10,516 nucleotides of DNA from CAVPEW01 sp050247895 (GTDB lineage Bacteria > Actinomycetota > Acidimicrobiia > Acidimicrobiales > VFJN01). The DNA lies in the NCBI GenBank assembly GCA_050247895.1, contig JBFWTJ010000125.1, positions 1 through 10,516 of the forward strand, given 5' to 3'. The notes under the pieces are model-generated. The model saw only the letters and a list, made by a program, of their open reading frames with translations, made no database searches and had not been told where the DNA came from. Position 1 is the stretch's first letter; each line of letters starts with the position of its first letter. Made by a program: the position numbers and the translations under genes. Of this stretch, positions 1 through 6,700 are shown in pieces.

Positions 1-1
1 G

Positions 2-91
2 GTCCTCCCGCTCGTTGCGGAAGAGCCGCCACAACGTGCGGACCCGGGCCACGCCGGTGGGACGGTCGGGGACGGTCGACGACGCGGGCAT
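2..91 (-). CDS. N-terminus of a protein running off the left edge; possibly a class I SAM-dependent methyltransferase
   Basis: Only the first 30 codons are present, read leftwards from ATG at 91-89. The frame is open to the window edge. The peptide begins MPASSTVPDRPTGVAR and continues with a basic, aromatic stretch (VRTLWRLFRNERED). From memory, a segment of this type (R-T-L-W-R-L-x-R-x-E-R-x-D) occurs just before the core fold in actinobacterial class I SAM-dependent methyltransferases. None of the methyltransferase motifs (the glycine-rich SAM loop, the acidic residue after strand 2) lies inside the window, so the function is a guess. The start is 58 bp downstream of the stop of the small C2H2-like gene on the same strand, so the two could be co-transcribed. 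There is no good ribosome binding site at normal spacing; a GGAGCG lies about 15 nt upstream, inside a perfect inverted repeat. I am fairly sure this is a real gene and unsure of its product. Confidence 0.55.
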   Translation of the reverse strand, partial: MPASSTVPDRPTGVARVRTLWRLFRNERED

Positions 92-92
92 G

Positions 93-112
93 GGAGCGCC
101 GATGGTCGCTCC
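93..112. repeat. Inverted repeat just upstream of the leftward gene start
   Basis: The arms ggagcg (93-98) and cgctcc (107-112) are perfect reverse complements separated by 8 bp. The dyad ends one base before the ATG (91) of the leftward gene. In that gene's mRNA one arm would be the only Shine-Dalgarno-like sequence (GGAGCG), so a hairpin could hide it; the dyad could equally be a small operator. Six-base dyads are common by chance at this base composition, so this is a weak call. Confidence 0.25.
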
Positions 113-149
113 TGCCGCCGGGCCGGACAAGGACCGGCCGGCGCGGCCC

Positions 150-314
150 TCAGGCCGCGTCGTCCAGCTCGGCGTGGGCCCGGGCGACGTGGTCGAGGAG
201 CTCGACGATCGTGCCGTGGGTCATCCGGCACCAGGCGCAGGTCGCGTGGTCGGGACCGGGCTCGGGCAGCTCCGCCGCCGGCCCCAGCGGCGTGGTCGGG
301 ATCGTCGAGGTCAT
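150..314 (-). CDS. 54-residue protein with C2H2 zinc-finger-like spacing, function unknown
   Basis: A short gene from ATG 314-312 to TGA 152-150, encoding 54 residues. The start is well supported: the minus strand carries GGAGGTGG (318-325), close to a perfect Shine-Dalgarno sequence, 3 nt before the ATG, with the GGAGG core 6 nt away. Residues 1-22 are rich in Pro and Thr and look unstructured. Residues 26-47 contain Cys26-x2-Cys29-x12-His42-x4-His47, which is the classical C2H2 zinc-finger spacing, with a predicted helix (residues 33-51) carrying the two histidines. The tail is acidic (ELDDAA). I infer that it binds a metal ion; DNA, RNA and protein partners are all possible, and the lack of basic residues in the helix argues against strong nucleic-acid binding. 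It lies between the acyltransferase gene (174 bp upstream) and the leftward partial gene (58 bp downstream), all on the same strand. I do not recognise a named family. Confidence 0.75.
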   Translation of the reverse strand: MTSTIPTTPLGPAAELPEPGPDHATCAWCRMTHGTIVELLDHVARAHAELDDAA

Positions 315-317
315 GGT

Positions 318-325
318 CCACCTCC
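318..325 (-). promoter_or_regulatory. Strong ribosome binding site of the C2H2-like microprotein
   Basis: Read on the minus strand this is GGAGGTGG, seven matching bases to the anti-Shine-Dalgarno sequence, with the GGAGG core 6 nt from the ATG at 314. It is the best ribosome binding site in the window and is the main reason for calling such a short gene real. Confidence 0.7.
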
Positions 326-346
326 GCGGCGCCTACGGGATCGGGG

Positions 347-397
347 CGCTCCTGGACGCCTGATCCCGCCCGGCGACCGGCCCTTACACGCTCCTGG
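347..397. repeat. Pair of 9-bp direct repeats upstream of the microprotein gene
   Basis: The nonamer cgctcctgg occurs at 347-355 and again at 389-397, 42 bp apart start to start (four turns of the helix). Both copies are in the 174-bp non-coding stretch between the acyltransferase stop and the microprotein start. On the minus strand the distal copy directly precedes a GTGTAAGGG stretch, the most AT-containing spot there and a possible poor -10 element. The pair could be an operator or chance; nothing else supports a function. Confidence 0.2.
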
Positions 398-444
398 CGC
401 ACCGTGGTCCCCGGCCCGGTCGGGACGAGGGCCCGGCGGCGGGG

Positions 445-472
445 GGCCGGCGGCGGCACCCCCGGGCCGGCC
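445..472 (-). terminator. Possible hairpin downstream of the acyltransferase gene
   Basis: The arms ggccggc (445-451) and gccggcc (466-472) can form a 7-bp all-GC stem with a 14-nt loop, 17 bp beyond the acyltransferase stop codon on the minus strand. No T-run follows, so this would be at best a non-canonical actinobacterial terminator. GC-rich dyads arise easily in this sequence. Confidence 0.25.
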
Positions 473-488
473 GTGCTCGTCGCCCCGC

Positions 489-2420
489 TCACGGCGTGTC
501 CAGGATCCGGGGCCGCAGCCAGCGCCACGCCTCCTGGGCCGCGGCCAGGTCGAGGTGGACGCCGTCGGCCCGCAGGGGGGCACCGGCCAGGGTGCGGGGC
601 TCGCCGCCGGGGCAGATCCAACCACCCAGGTCGACCACCTCCACGCCGTCGTGGACACCGGCCACCTCGTCGAGGACCTCGTTGTAGGCCGCGACCCGGA
701 CCGGGTCGTTCCGGTCGTCGTCGAGCGCGTCGAGGTCGTGGGCCTGCTCGAAGCAGGGTGCCGTGAGCAGCACCAGCCGGGCCTCCACCCGCCGGGCCCG
801 GTCAGCCAGGTCGGCGAGGACCCGGCGCAGCTCGCGGTCCCAGCGGGTCGTGCCCGGCACCAGGCGCTCGCCGTCGAGGCGGGCGTCGACGATCTCCCAC
901 GCCCCCGAGGAGACCACGACCACGTCGGGACGGACGGTGTCGATCTTGCTGGTCCACCGGGCCACCGTGCCCCGGCAGTCGCGCCGTCGGCGGGGGTCGG
1001 GCAGCTCGACCACCGCCTCGTCGATCATCCCGCAGCCCAGGACGTCGGCCGTCTCCAGCCAGGCCCCCGTCGACCAGTCCCAGCCCATCCCCAGGGTGGT
1101 GGCCGTGGAGTCGCCGACGAGCAGGACGATCGGCGCGCCGGGCGTGCCCACCGGCGGTGCGGCGACGCCCTCGGGCGGCTCGACCCGGCCGATCCCGGGC
1201 GGCGCGGACCCGCTGGTCGGCAGCGCCAGCGCCGCGGCGGCCACGACCACGGCGCCGGCGGGCACGGCCAGGGCGAACCGGGTGCCCGGTGTGCGCCGCG
1301 CCCGCACGGGTTCCTCCACGACCCGGGTCGACACCTCGGCCAGGGCCAGGGTGGCCGCGACCCGCACCAGGTCGAGCACCACGCCGTGCAGGCCGGTGCG
1401 CTCCGGCGTCAGGGCGACGATGACGGGCCAGTGCCACAGGTAGGACGCGTAGCTGATGCGTCCGAGGTGGCGCAGCGGCCGGACCGACAGGGCCCGGGCG
1501 ACCGGGTGGCGCTCGTCGACCGACAGCGACCACACCAGCGCGGCCGCGGCCAGCGCCACCGCGGGGAAGCCCCACCGGTACAGCCACGGGCTCGACCCCC
1601 GCGCCGCCAGCATCGCCGCGCCCAGCGCCGCGACGGCGACCCCGCCGACGAGGGCCGGCCGGCGAGGCGCCCACCGCGACGCCGGTCCGGACCCGCCGGT
1701 GTGGGCGACACCGCGACGGCGGACGCCGACCGCGGGATCCACGGCCCCGGCCGGGCGGGCCGCGAGCACGGCGACCAGCGCGCCGGCCAGCGGCGCGACG
1801 GCCCGGGTGTCGGTGCCGTAGTAGGCCCGGTCGACCTGGTCGCCGAGCGCGGCGAGGGCCACCACCGATCCGGCGGCCAGGGCGGCGGCGACCACGCCCA
1901 CGGCCAGGCGGCGGCGTCGGGGGGCCAGCCGGGCCGCGGCCGCGACCAGCAGGGGCCAGGCCAGGTAGAGCTGCTCCTCGAGGGCCAGGCTCCACGCGTG
2001 GCGCAACGGCGAGGGCGGCCCCATGGCCTCCCAGTAGCGGCCCCCGACCACGATCTGCACCCAGTTCGTGGTGTACGTCAGGGCCGCGAGCAGGTCTCGC
2101 CGCATCACCTCGCCCGAGGGGACCGGGCCGGCTACCGCGCCCCAGAGCGCGAGGGCGCCGAGCAGGACGACCAGGCCGGGGACGAGCCGGCGGATCCGCC
2201 GGCCCCAGAAGGCCCGCAGCCCGACCGAGCCCGTGCCCTCGAGCTCGACGAGCAGCAGGCCGGTGATGAGGAACCCGGACAGGACGAAGAAGACGTCGAC
2301 GGCGAGGAACCCGCCGGGGAAGCGGCCCAGGTGGTGGGCGACGACCAGGACGACCGCCGCGCCGCGCAACCCGTCGAGCGATCGGAGGTGGGCGAGGCGC
2401 GGGGAGGCGTGGCGGGACAC
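489..2420 (-). CDS. Acyltransferase-3 family membrane protein fused to a C-terminal SGNH domain (OafA/OafB type)
   Basis: This is a 643-residue two-part O-acyltransferase. Family members carry an acyl group across the membrane and place it on a cell-surface sugar. Residues about 12-400 form the multi-pass acyltransferase-3 module: RSLDGLRG (13-20), the conserved His in VVAHHLG (His30), GGFLAVDVFFVLSGFLIT (36-53), a basic RRIRRLVPG segment (74-82), HAWSLALEEQLY (141-152), and later a SYASYLWHWP motif. Residues about 425-643 form a periplasmic SGNH hydrolase fold with block I GDS (catalytic Ser438) and a terminal DGVH motif (Asp619, His622). I chose GTG at 2420 because GAGGAG lies 10 nt upstream. 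An in-frame ATG at 2483 would give 664 residues, but it overlaps the likely promoter and the added residues do not resemble the family. It is divergent from the GT4 gene. The likely substrate is the envelope glycan made by its neighbours; the donor and acyl group cannot be told from sequence. Confidence 0.92.
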   Translation of the reverse strand: MSRHASPRLAHLRSLDGLRGAAVVLVVAHHLGRFPGGFLAVDVFFVLSGFLITGLLLVELEGTGSVGLRAFWGRRIRRLVPGLVVLLGALALWGAVAGPVPSGEVMRRDLLAALTYTTNWVQIVVGGRYWEAMGPPSPLRHAWSLALEEQLYLAWPLLVAAAARLAPRRRRLAVGVVAAALAAGSVVALAALGDQVDRAYYGTDTRAVAPLAGALVAVLAARPAGAVDPAVGVRRRGVAHTGGSGPASRWAPRRPALVGGVAVAALGAAMLAARGSSPWLYRWGFPAVALAAAALVWSLSVDERHPVARALSVRPLRHLGRISYASYLWHWPVIVALTPERTGLHGVVLDLVRVAATLALAEVSTRVVEEPVRARRTPGTRFALAVPAGAVVVAAAALALPTSGSAPPGIGRVEPPEGVAAPPVGTPGAPIVLLVGDSTATTLGMGWDWSTGAWLETADVLGCGMIDEAVVELPDPRRRRDCRGTVARWTSKIDTVRPDVVVVSSGAWEIVDARLDGERLVPGTTRWDRELRRVLADLADRARRVEARLVLLTAPCFEQAHDLDALDDDRNDPVRVAAYNEVLDEVAGVHDGVEVVDLGGWICPGGEPRTLAGAPLRADGVHLDLAAAQEAWRWLRPRILDTP

Positions 2421-2473
2421 GGGATCGGAGCTCCTCGGGGCCGAGGGGGGTGCACCGCCCGTGACGGTGGGGT

Positions 2474-2483
2474 GTTCTACCAT
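2474..2483. promoter_or_regulatory. AT-richer island in the divergent spacer, likely -10 region(s)
   Basis: In a spacer that is otherwise almost all G and C, the stretch gttctaccat stands out. On the plus strand it contains TACCAT (2478-2483), a match to the actinobacterial TANNNT -10 consensus, which would place a transcript start near 2490 and give the GT4 gene a leader of about 33 nt. On the minus strand the same stretch reads TAGAAC, a poorer -10, which could serve the acyltransferase with a leader of about 45-50 nt. I see no convincing -35 element for either. The two promoters would overlap and so compete. Confidence 0.4.
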
Positions 2484-2522
2484 CGCCCCGGCGCCCAGCG
2501 GCCGCGCCACCTCGCCTCGCCC

Positions 2523-3698
2523 GTGGACCACCCGACACCGCTCACGTCCGCCGACTCGACGGCGAAGATCGGCGACCTGGCCGCCGAGGCGGGCATCCGG
2601 CGCGTGCACGTGCTGGCCTGGCGTGATCTCTCCGACGTCGAAGCCGGCGGCTCCGAGGTCCACATCGACCAGGTCGCCCGGCGCTGGGCCGAGGCGGGCG
2701 TCGAGGTCACCATGCGGACCTCCTTCGCCGCCGGCCAGGCCCCCCTCGGCGCCCGCAACGGCTACGTGGTGGTCCGCCGGGCCGGTCGCTACCTGGTGTT
2801 CCCCCGGGCCGTGGTGGACGAGCTGCGCCGGCGGCACGGGTCCCGCGACGCGCTGGTCGAGGTGTGGAACGGCATGCCGTTCTTCTCGCCCCTGTGGAAC
2901 CGGGGCCCCGGCCTGGTCGTGCTGCACCACGCCCACGCCGACATGTGGCGCATGGTCCTGCCGCCGCGGCTGGCCACGCTGGGCGAGGCGATCGAGCGCC
3001 GGGTGGCCCCGCCCCTCTACCGCCGGGCGACCATCGCCACGCTGTCGCCCTCGTCGCGCCGCGAGCTGATCCAGCGGCTCGGCGTGCGGCCCGAGCGGGT
3101 CGCGGTCGTCCCACCCGGCCTGGACCCGATGTTCACGCCCGGCCCGCCGGGCCTGCTGTCCCCCCGCCCCCGGATCGTCGCGGTGGGCCGGCTCGTCCCG
3201 GTGAAGCGGTTCGACCACCTGGTCCGGGCCGCCGACGAGGCCCGCCGGACGGTGCCCGACCTCGAGCTGTGCATCGTGGGCGAGGGCTACGGCCGGGCCG
3301 AGCTCGAAGCGCTGGTCGCCCGGCTGGGCGCGGAGTCCTGGGTGACGCTGACCGGTCGGGTGCGCGACGACGAGCTGGTCGAGCTCTACCGCTCGGCGTG
3401 GGTCGTGGCCAGCGCGTCGCAGTCCGAGGGCTGGGGCATGTCGCTGACCGAGGCCGCGGCGTGCGGGACCCCTGCCGTGGCCACCCGCATCGCCGGCCAC
3501 GAGGACGCCGTGGTCGACGGGGAGACCGGGGTGCTCGCCGACCTCGACGACCTCGGCACGGCCCTGGCCTCGGTGCTGTCGGACCGGCCCCGGCGCGACC
3601 GGCTGGCCGCCGCGGCCCTGGAGCGGTCGCTGCGGTACGACTGGGGCACGACCGCCACGGAGCTCATGCGCCTGCTGGCCGGCGACGCCCGACGGTGA
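2523..3698 (+). CDS. GT4-type (GT-B fold) glycosyltransferase
   Basis: A cytosolic, nucleotide-sugar-dependent retaining glycosyltransferase of the GT4 group, 391 residues from GTG 2523. The N-terminal Rossmann domain begins with VHVLAWRDLSDVEAGGSEVH (glycine-rich acceptor-side loop, Gly42-Gly43-Ser44-Glu45) and carries an HHAHADMW segment. The C-terminal donor domain shows VVPPGLDP, VGRLVPVKRFDHL (Arg223 and Lys228, the usual phosphate-binding pair), IVGEGY, LTGRV and the E-x7-E signature EGWGMSLTE (Glu302, Glu310). There is no signal peptide or membrane helix. The start is uncertain: GTG 2523 lacks a clear ribosome binding site; GTG 2604, just before the first beta-strand, would give 364 residues, closer to many relatives; GTG 2472 is also in frame. 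It lies 61 bp upstream of the AftD-like gene on the same strand and probably makes a lipid-linked or primer glycan for the same polymer. Sugar specificity is not readable from sequence. Confidence 0.9.
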   Translation: MDHPTPLTSADSTAKIGDLAAEAGIRRVHVLAWRDLSDVEAGGSEVHIDQVARRWAEAGVEVTMRTSFAAGQAPLGARNGYVVVRRAGRYLVFPRAVVDELRRRHGSRDALVEVWNGMPFFSPLWNRGPGLVVLHHAHADMWRMVLPPRLATLGEAIERRVAPPLYRRATIATLSPSSRRELIQRLGVRPERVAVVPPGLDPMFTPGPPGLLSPRPRIVAVGRLVPVKRFDHLVRAADEARRTVPDLELCIVGEGYGRAELEALVARLGAESWVTLTGRVRDDELVELYRSAWVVASASQSEGWGMSLTEAAACGTPAVATRIAGHEDAVVDGETGVLADLDDLGTALASVLSDRPRRDRLAAAALERSLRYDWGTTATELMRLLAGDARR

Positions 3699-3704
3699 CC
3701 GGAT

Positions 3705-3731
3705 CCGGGCCACGGCCCCGGCCGGGCCCGG
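3705..3731 (+). repeat. GC hairpin between the GT4 and AftD-like genes
   Basis: The arms ccgggcc (3705-3711) and ggcccgg (3725-3731) are perfect reverse complements with a 13-nt loop, starting 6 bp after the GT4 stop. The stem could attenuate read-through or protect an mRNA end. There is no T-run, and with only 61 bp between the genes co-transcription remains likely. Confidence 0.25.
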
Positions 3732-3759
3732 TGGCGGGTCGGTCCGCCCGGGGAGCTGC

Positions 3760-6700
3760 GTGAGACGGGCCCGGGCCCGCCGCCTGCGCCGCCTGCCCCT
3801 CCCCACCTCGGCCGGCCCGGCCCGCCTGCGGGGCCCGCTGGCCGCCCTGGCCGCGGTCGTCTACGTGCCCCTGCTGCTGACCGCGCCGGGCCAGGTGTCG
3901 GCCGACACCAAGGCCTACCTGTACCTGGATCCCGGAGGCCTGCTGTCCCGGGCCACCGCCATGTGGGACCCCGGCCTGGCCCTGGGCTACGTCCCCCACC
4001 AGAACATCGGCTACCTGTGGCCGATGGGCCCCTGGTACTGGGCCTTCGACGCCCTCGGGTTCCCCGACTGGGTCGCCCAGCGCCTGTGGTGGGGAACCCT
4101 GCTGTTCGCCGCGGGCGCCGGCGTGGCCGCCCTGCTCCGCCGCTTCGGCTGGAGCGCCGAGGCCGTGTGGGCCGCCTCGTTCGTCTACGCCCTCACGCCT
4201 TACGTGCTGACCCTGCTGGCCCGCATCAGCGCCATCCTGGTCCCCTACGCCGCGCTCCCCTGGCTCCTGCTCCTGGCCGTCCTGGCCGTGCGGGCCCAGG
4301 GTTGGCGCCACCCCGCCCTCTTCGCGCTCCTCGCCGCGACCGCGGGCAGCGTCAACCTGACCGCACTGGTCCTGGTCGGCGTCGCCCCCGCGCTCTGGCT
4401 GGTCTTCGCCGCGACGGTGACCAAGGAGATCCGGCCGCTGCGGGCCCTGGCCACCGCGGTGAAGATGGCCGTGCTCACCACGCTGGTCAGCGCCTGGTGG
4501 CTGGTCGGCCTGGGCGTGCAGGCCACCCACGGGACCGACGTGCTGCGCTACTCGGAGACCGCCGAGGCGGTGGCCAGCACGAGCACGGCGACCGAGTCGC
4601 TGCGGGGCCTGGGCTACTGGTTCTTCTACGGCGAGGACCGGCTGGGCCCCTGGATCGAGCCCAGCGTCCACTACACGCAGGACCTGTGGCTGCTGGTCGT
4701 CACGTTCCTGCTGCCCGCGGCGGGCCTGCTCGGCGCGGCGGTCGCCCGCTGGCGCTACCGGGCCTTCTTCGTCGGGCTGGCCACCGCCGGGCTGCTCATG
4801 GCGGTCGGGCCCTACCCGTGGTCGGACCCGCCGCCGCTGGGCCGGGGCATCAGGGAGCTCCTCGAGACCAGCCGGGGCCTGGCCATGCGCTCGCTGCCGC
4901 GCGCCGCGCCCCTGCTCGTGCTGAGCCTGGCCGTGCTGCTCGGCGCCGGCGTGGCCGCACTGGTCGCCCGCCGCCCCCGGCAGGGTCGGTGGCTGTCGGG
5001 GGCCGCCGTCCTCGCCGCGATCCTGGCCCTGCCCCCGCTGTGGACCGGGGGGACGGTCCCGGAGAACCTGCGCCGACCCGAGGAGGTGCCCGGCTACTGG
5101 CAGGAGGCCGCGGACCGCATCGACGACGGCGGGTCCTCGACGCGGGTCCTCGAGATCCCCGGCAGCGACTTCGCCGCCTACCGCTGGGGCAACACCGTCG
5201 ACCCGATCACCCCGGGCCTGGTGGATCGGGGCGTGGCCTACCGCGAGCTGATCCCCTTCGGACCGCCGGAGTCGGCCGCGGCGCTGGTCGCCCTGGACCT
5301 GGGCCTGCAGGAGCGGACGCTGGACCCCGAGGCCCTGGCCCCGATGGCGCGGCTGCTGCGGGCCGGCGACCTCGTCGTGCGCTCGGACCTGGAGTACGAG
5401 CGCTACCACACGCCCCGGCCCCGCGACCTGTGGGACCTGGTGGCGCGGGCGCCGGGCCTGGGCGAGCCGGACGGCTTCGGCCCCGGCGCGCCGAACCGTC
5501 CCCGCGACGAGGCGTCGCTCGACGACGAGCTGTGGCTGCTGGGCGAGGCCGACCTGCCTGACCCGCCCGAGGTCGCGGTGGTCCCCGTCGAGGACCCCGT
5601 GGCGGTGGTGGCGACGCACGGCACCGACGCCCCGCTGGTCGTGGCCGGCGACGCCTTCGGCCTGGTCGACGCGGCCGCGGCGGGACTGATCGACGGCAGC
5701 GAGCTGATCCGGTTCTCGGCCGGCCTGGACGACGACGAGCTGGACACCGTGCAGTCGCAGGGCGCGGCGCTGCTGATCACCGACACCAACCGCAAGCGGG
5801 GTCAGCGCTGGGGCACGATCCGCTACACGCAGGGGTTCACCGAACCGGCCGAGTACGCGCTGCTCGAGGACGACCCCAGCGACCGCCGGCTCCCCTTCCA
5901 CGACGAGGCCGGCACGACGAGCCGGACCGTGGCGGTCTACCGCGGGGTGCTGAGCGCGACGGCGTCGAGCTACGGCAACCCGTTCGTGCTGGCCCCCGAG
6001 GAGCGCCCGATCAACGCCGTCGACGGCGACCCGCGCACCGCGTGGCGGACGGCCGGGTTCGCCGACGCCCGGGGCCAGCGCCTGCGCATCGACCTCGACG
6101 AGCCGGTGACCACCGACCGCGTCCGGCTCCTCCAGCCGACCACCGGCACCCTCGACCGGTGGGTGACCGAGGTGCGCCTGCGCTTCGACGACGGCAGGGA
6201 CCCCGTCGAGGTGACCCTCGACGAGGCCTCGCACGCCGAGCCCGGCCAGCTCGTGCGGTTCCCCCAGCGGACGTTCTCCCGCGTGGAGGTCGAGATCGTG
6301 GCCGACACGGCGGGCGACCAGGCGCGGTTCATCGGCCTGAGCAGCGTCGGCTTCGCCGAGGTGCGGATCGGCGACCGGGCCGACCTGTTCGTCGAGGAGT
6401 GGATCCGCACGCCGGTCGACCTGGTCCCCCGGCTGAACAACCGGTCGGTGGACCACGCCCTGGCCGTCGTGCTGACCCGCCAGCGCCAGGACCCCCTCGA
6501 CGCCACCCGAGACGATCCCGAACGGCGGATCGCCCGGCTGGTCACGCTCCCCCAGCGCCGCCAGTACGCCCTGACCGGCACGGCGCGCCTGTCGGCCCGG
6601 GCCGCCGACGAGGTGCTCGACGCGGCCCTGGGCCGGGGCGGCACGGTGGTCGTCGGTGCCACGGCCCGGATGCTGGGCACGCGGGGCGAGGTGGGCTCGG

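Noticed and set aside
431..472. Runs of cggcgg and ggggccgg considered as a tandem repeat or array
   Set aside because: They are short, irregular GC runs with no constant unit or spacer, so neither a tandem repeat array nor a CRISPR array is supported.
15..2522. The plus-strand frame that stays open from 15 into the glycosyltransferase
   Set aside because: The first 836 or so codons are Pro/Arg/Gly-rich shadow sequence opposite the acyltransferase and the microprotein. Family similarity begins only around 2604, so the gene start is placed at 2523.
2421..3806. The minus-strand extension of the acyltransferase frame upstream of 2420
   Set aside because: The extension is antisense to the GT4 gene, has no family similarity, and runs through the likely promoter region.
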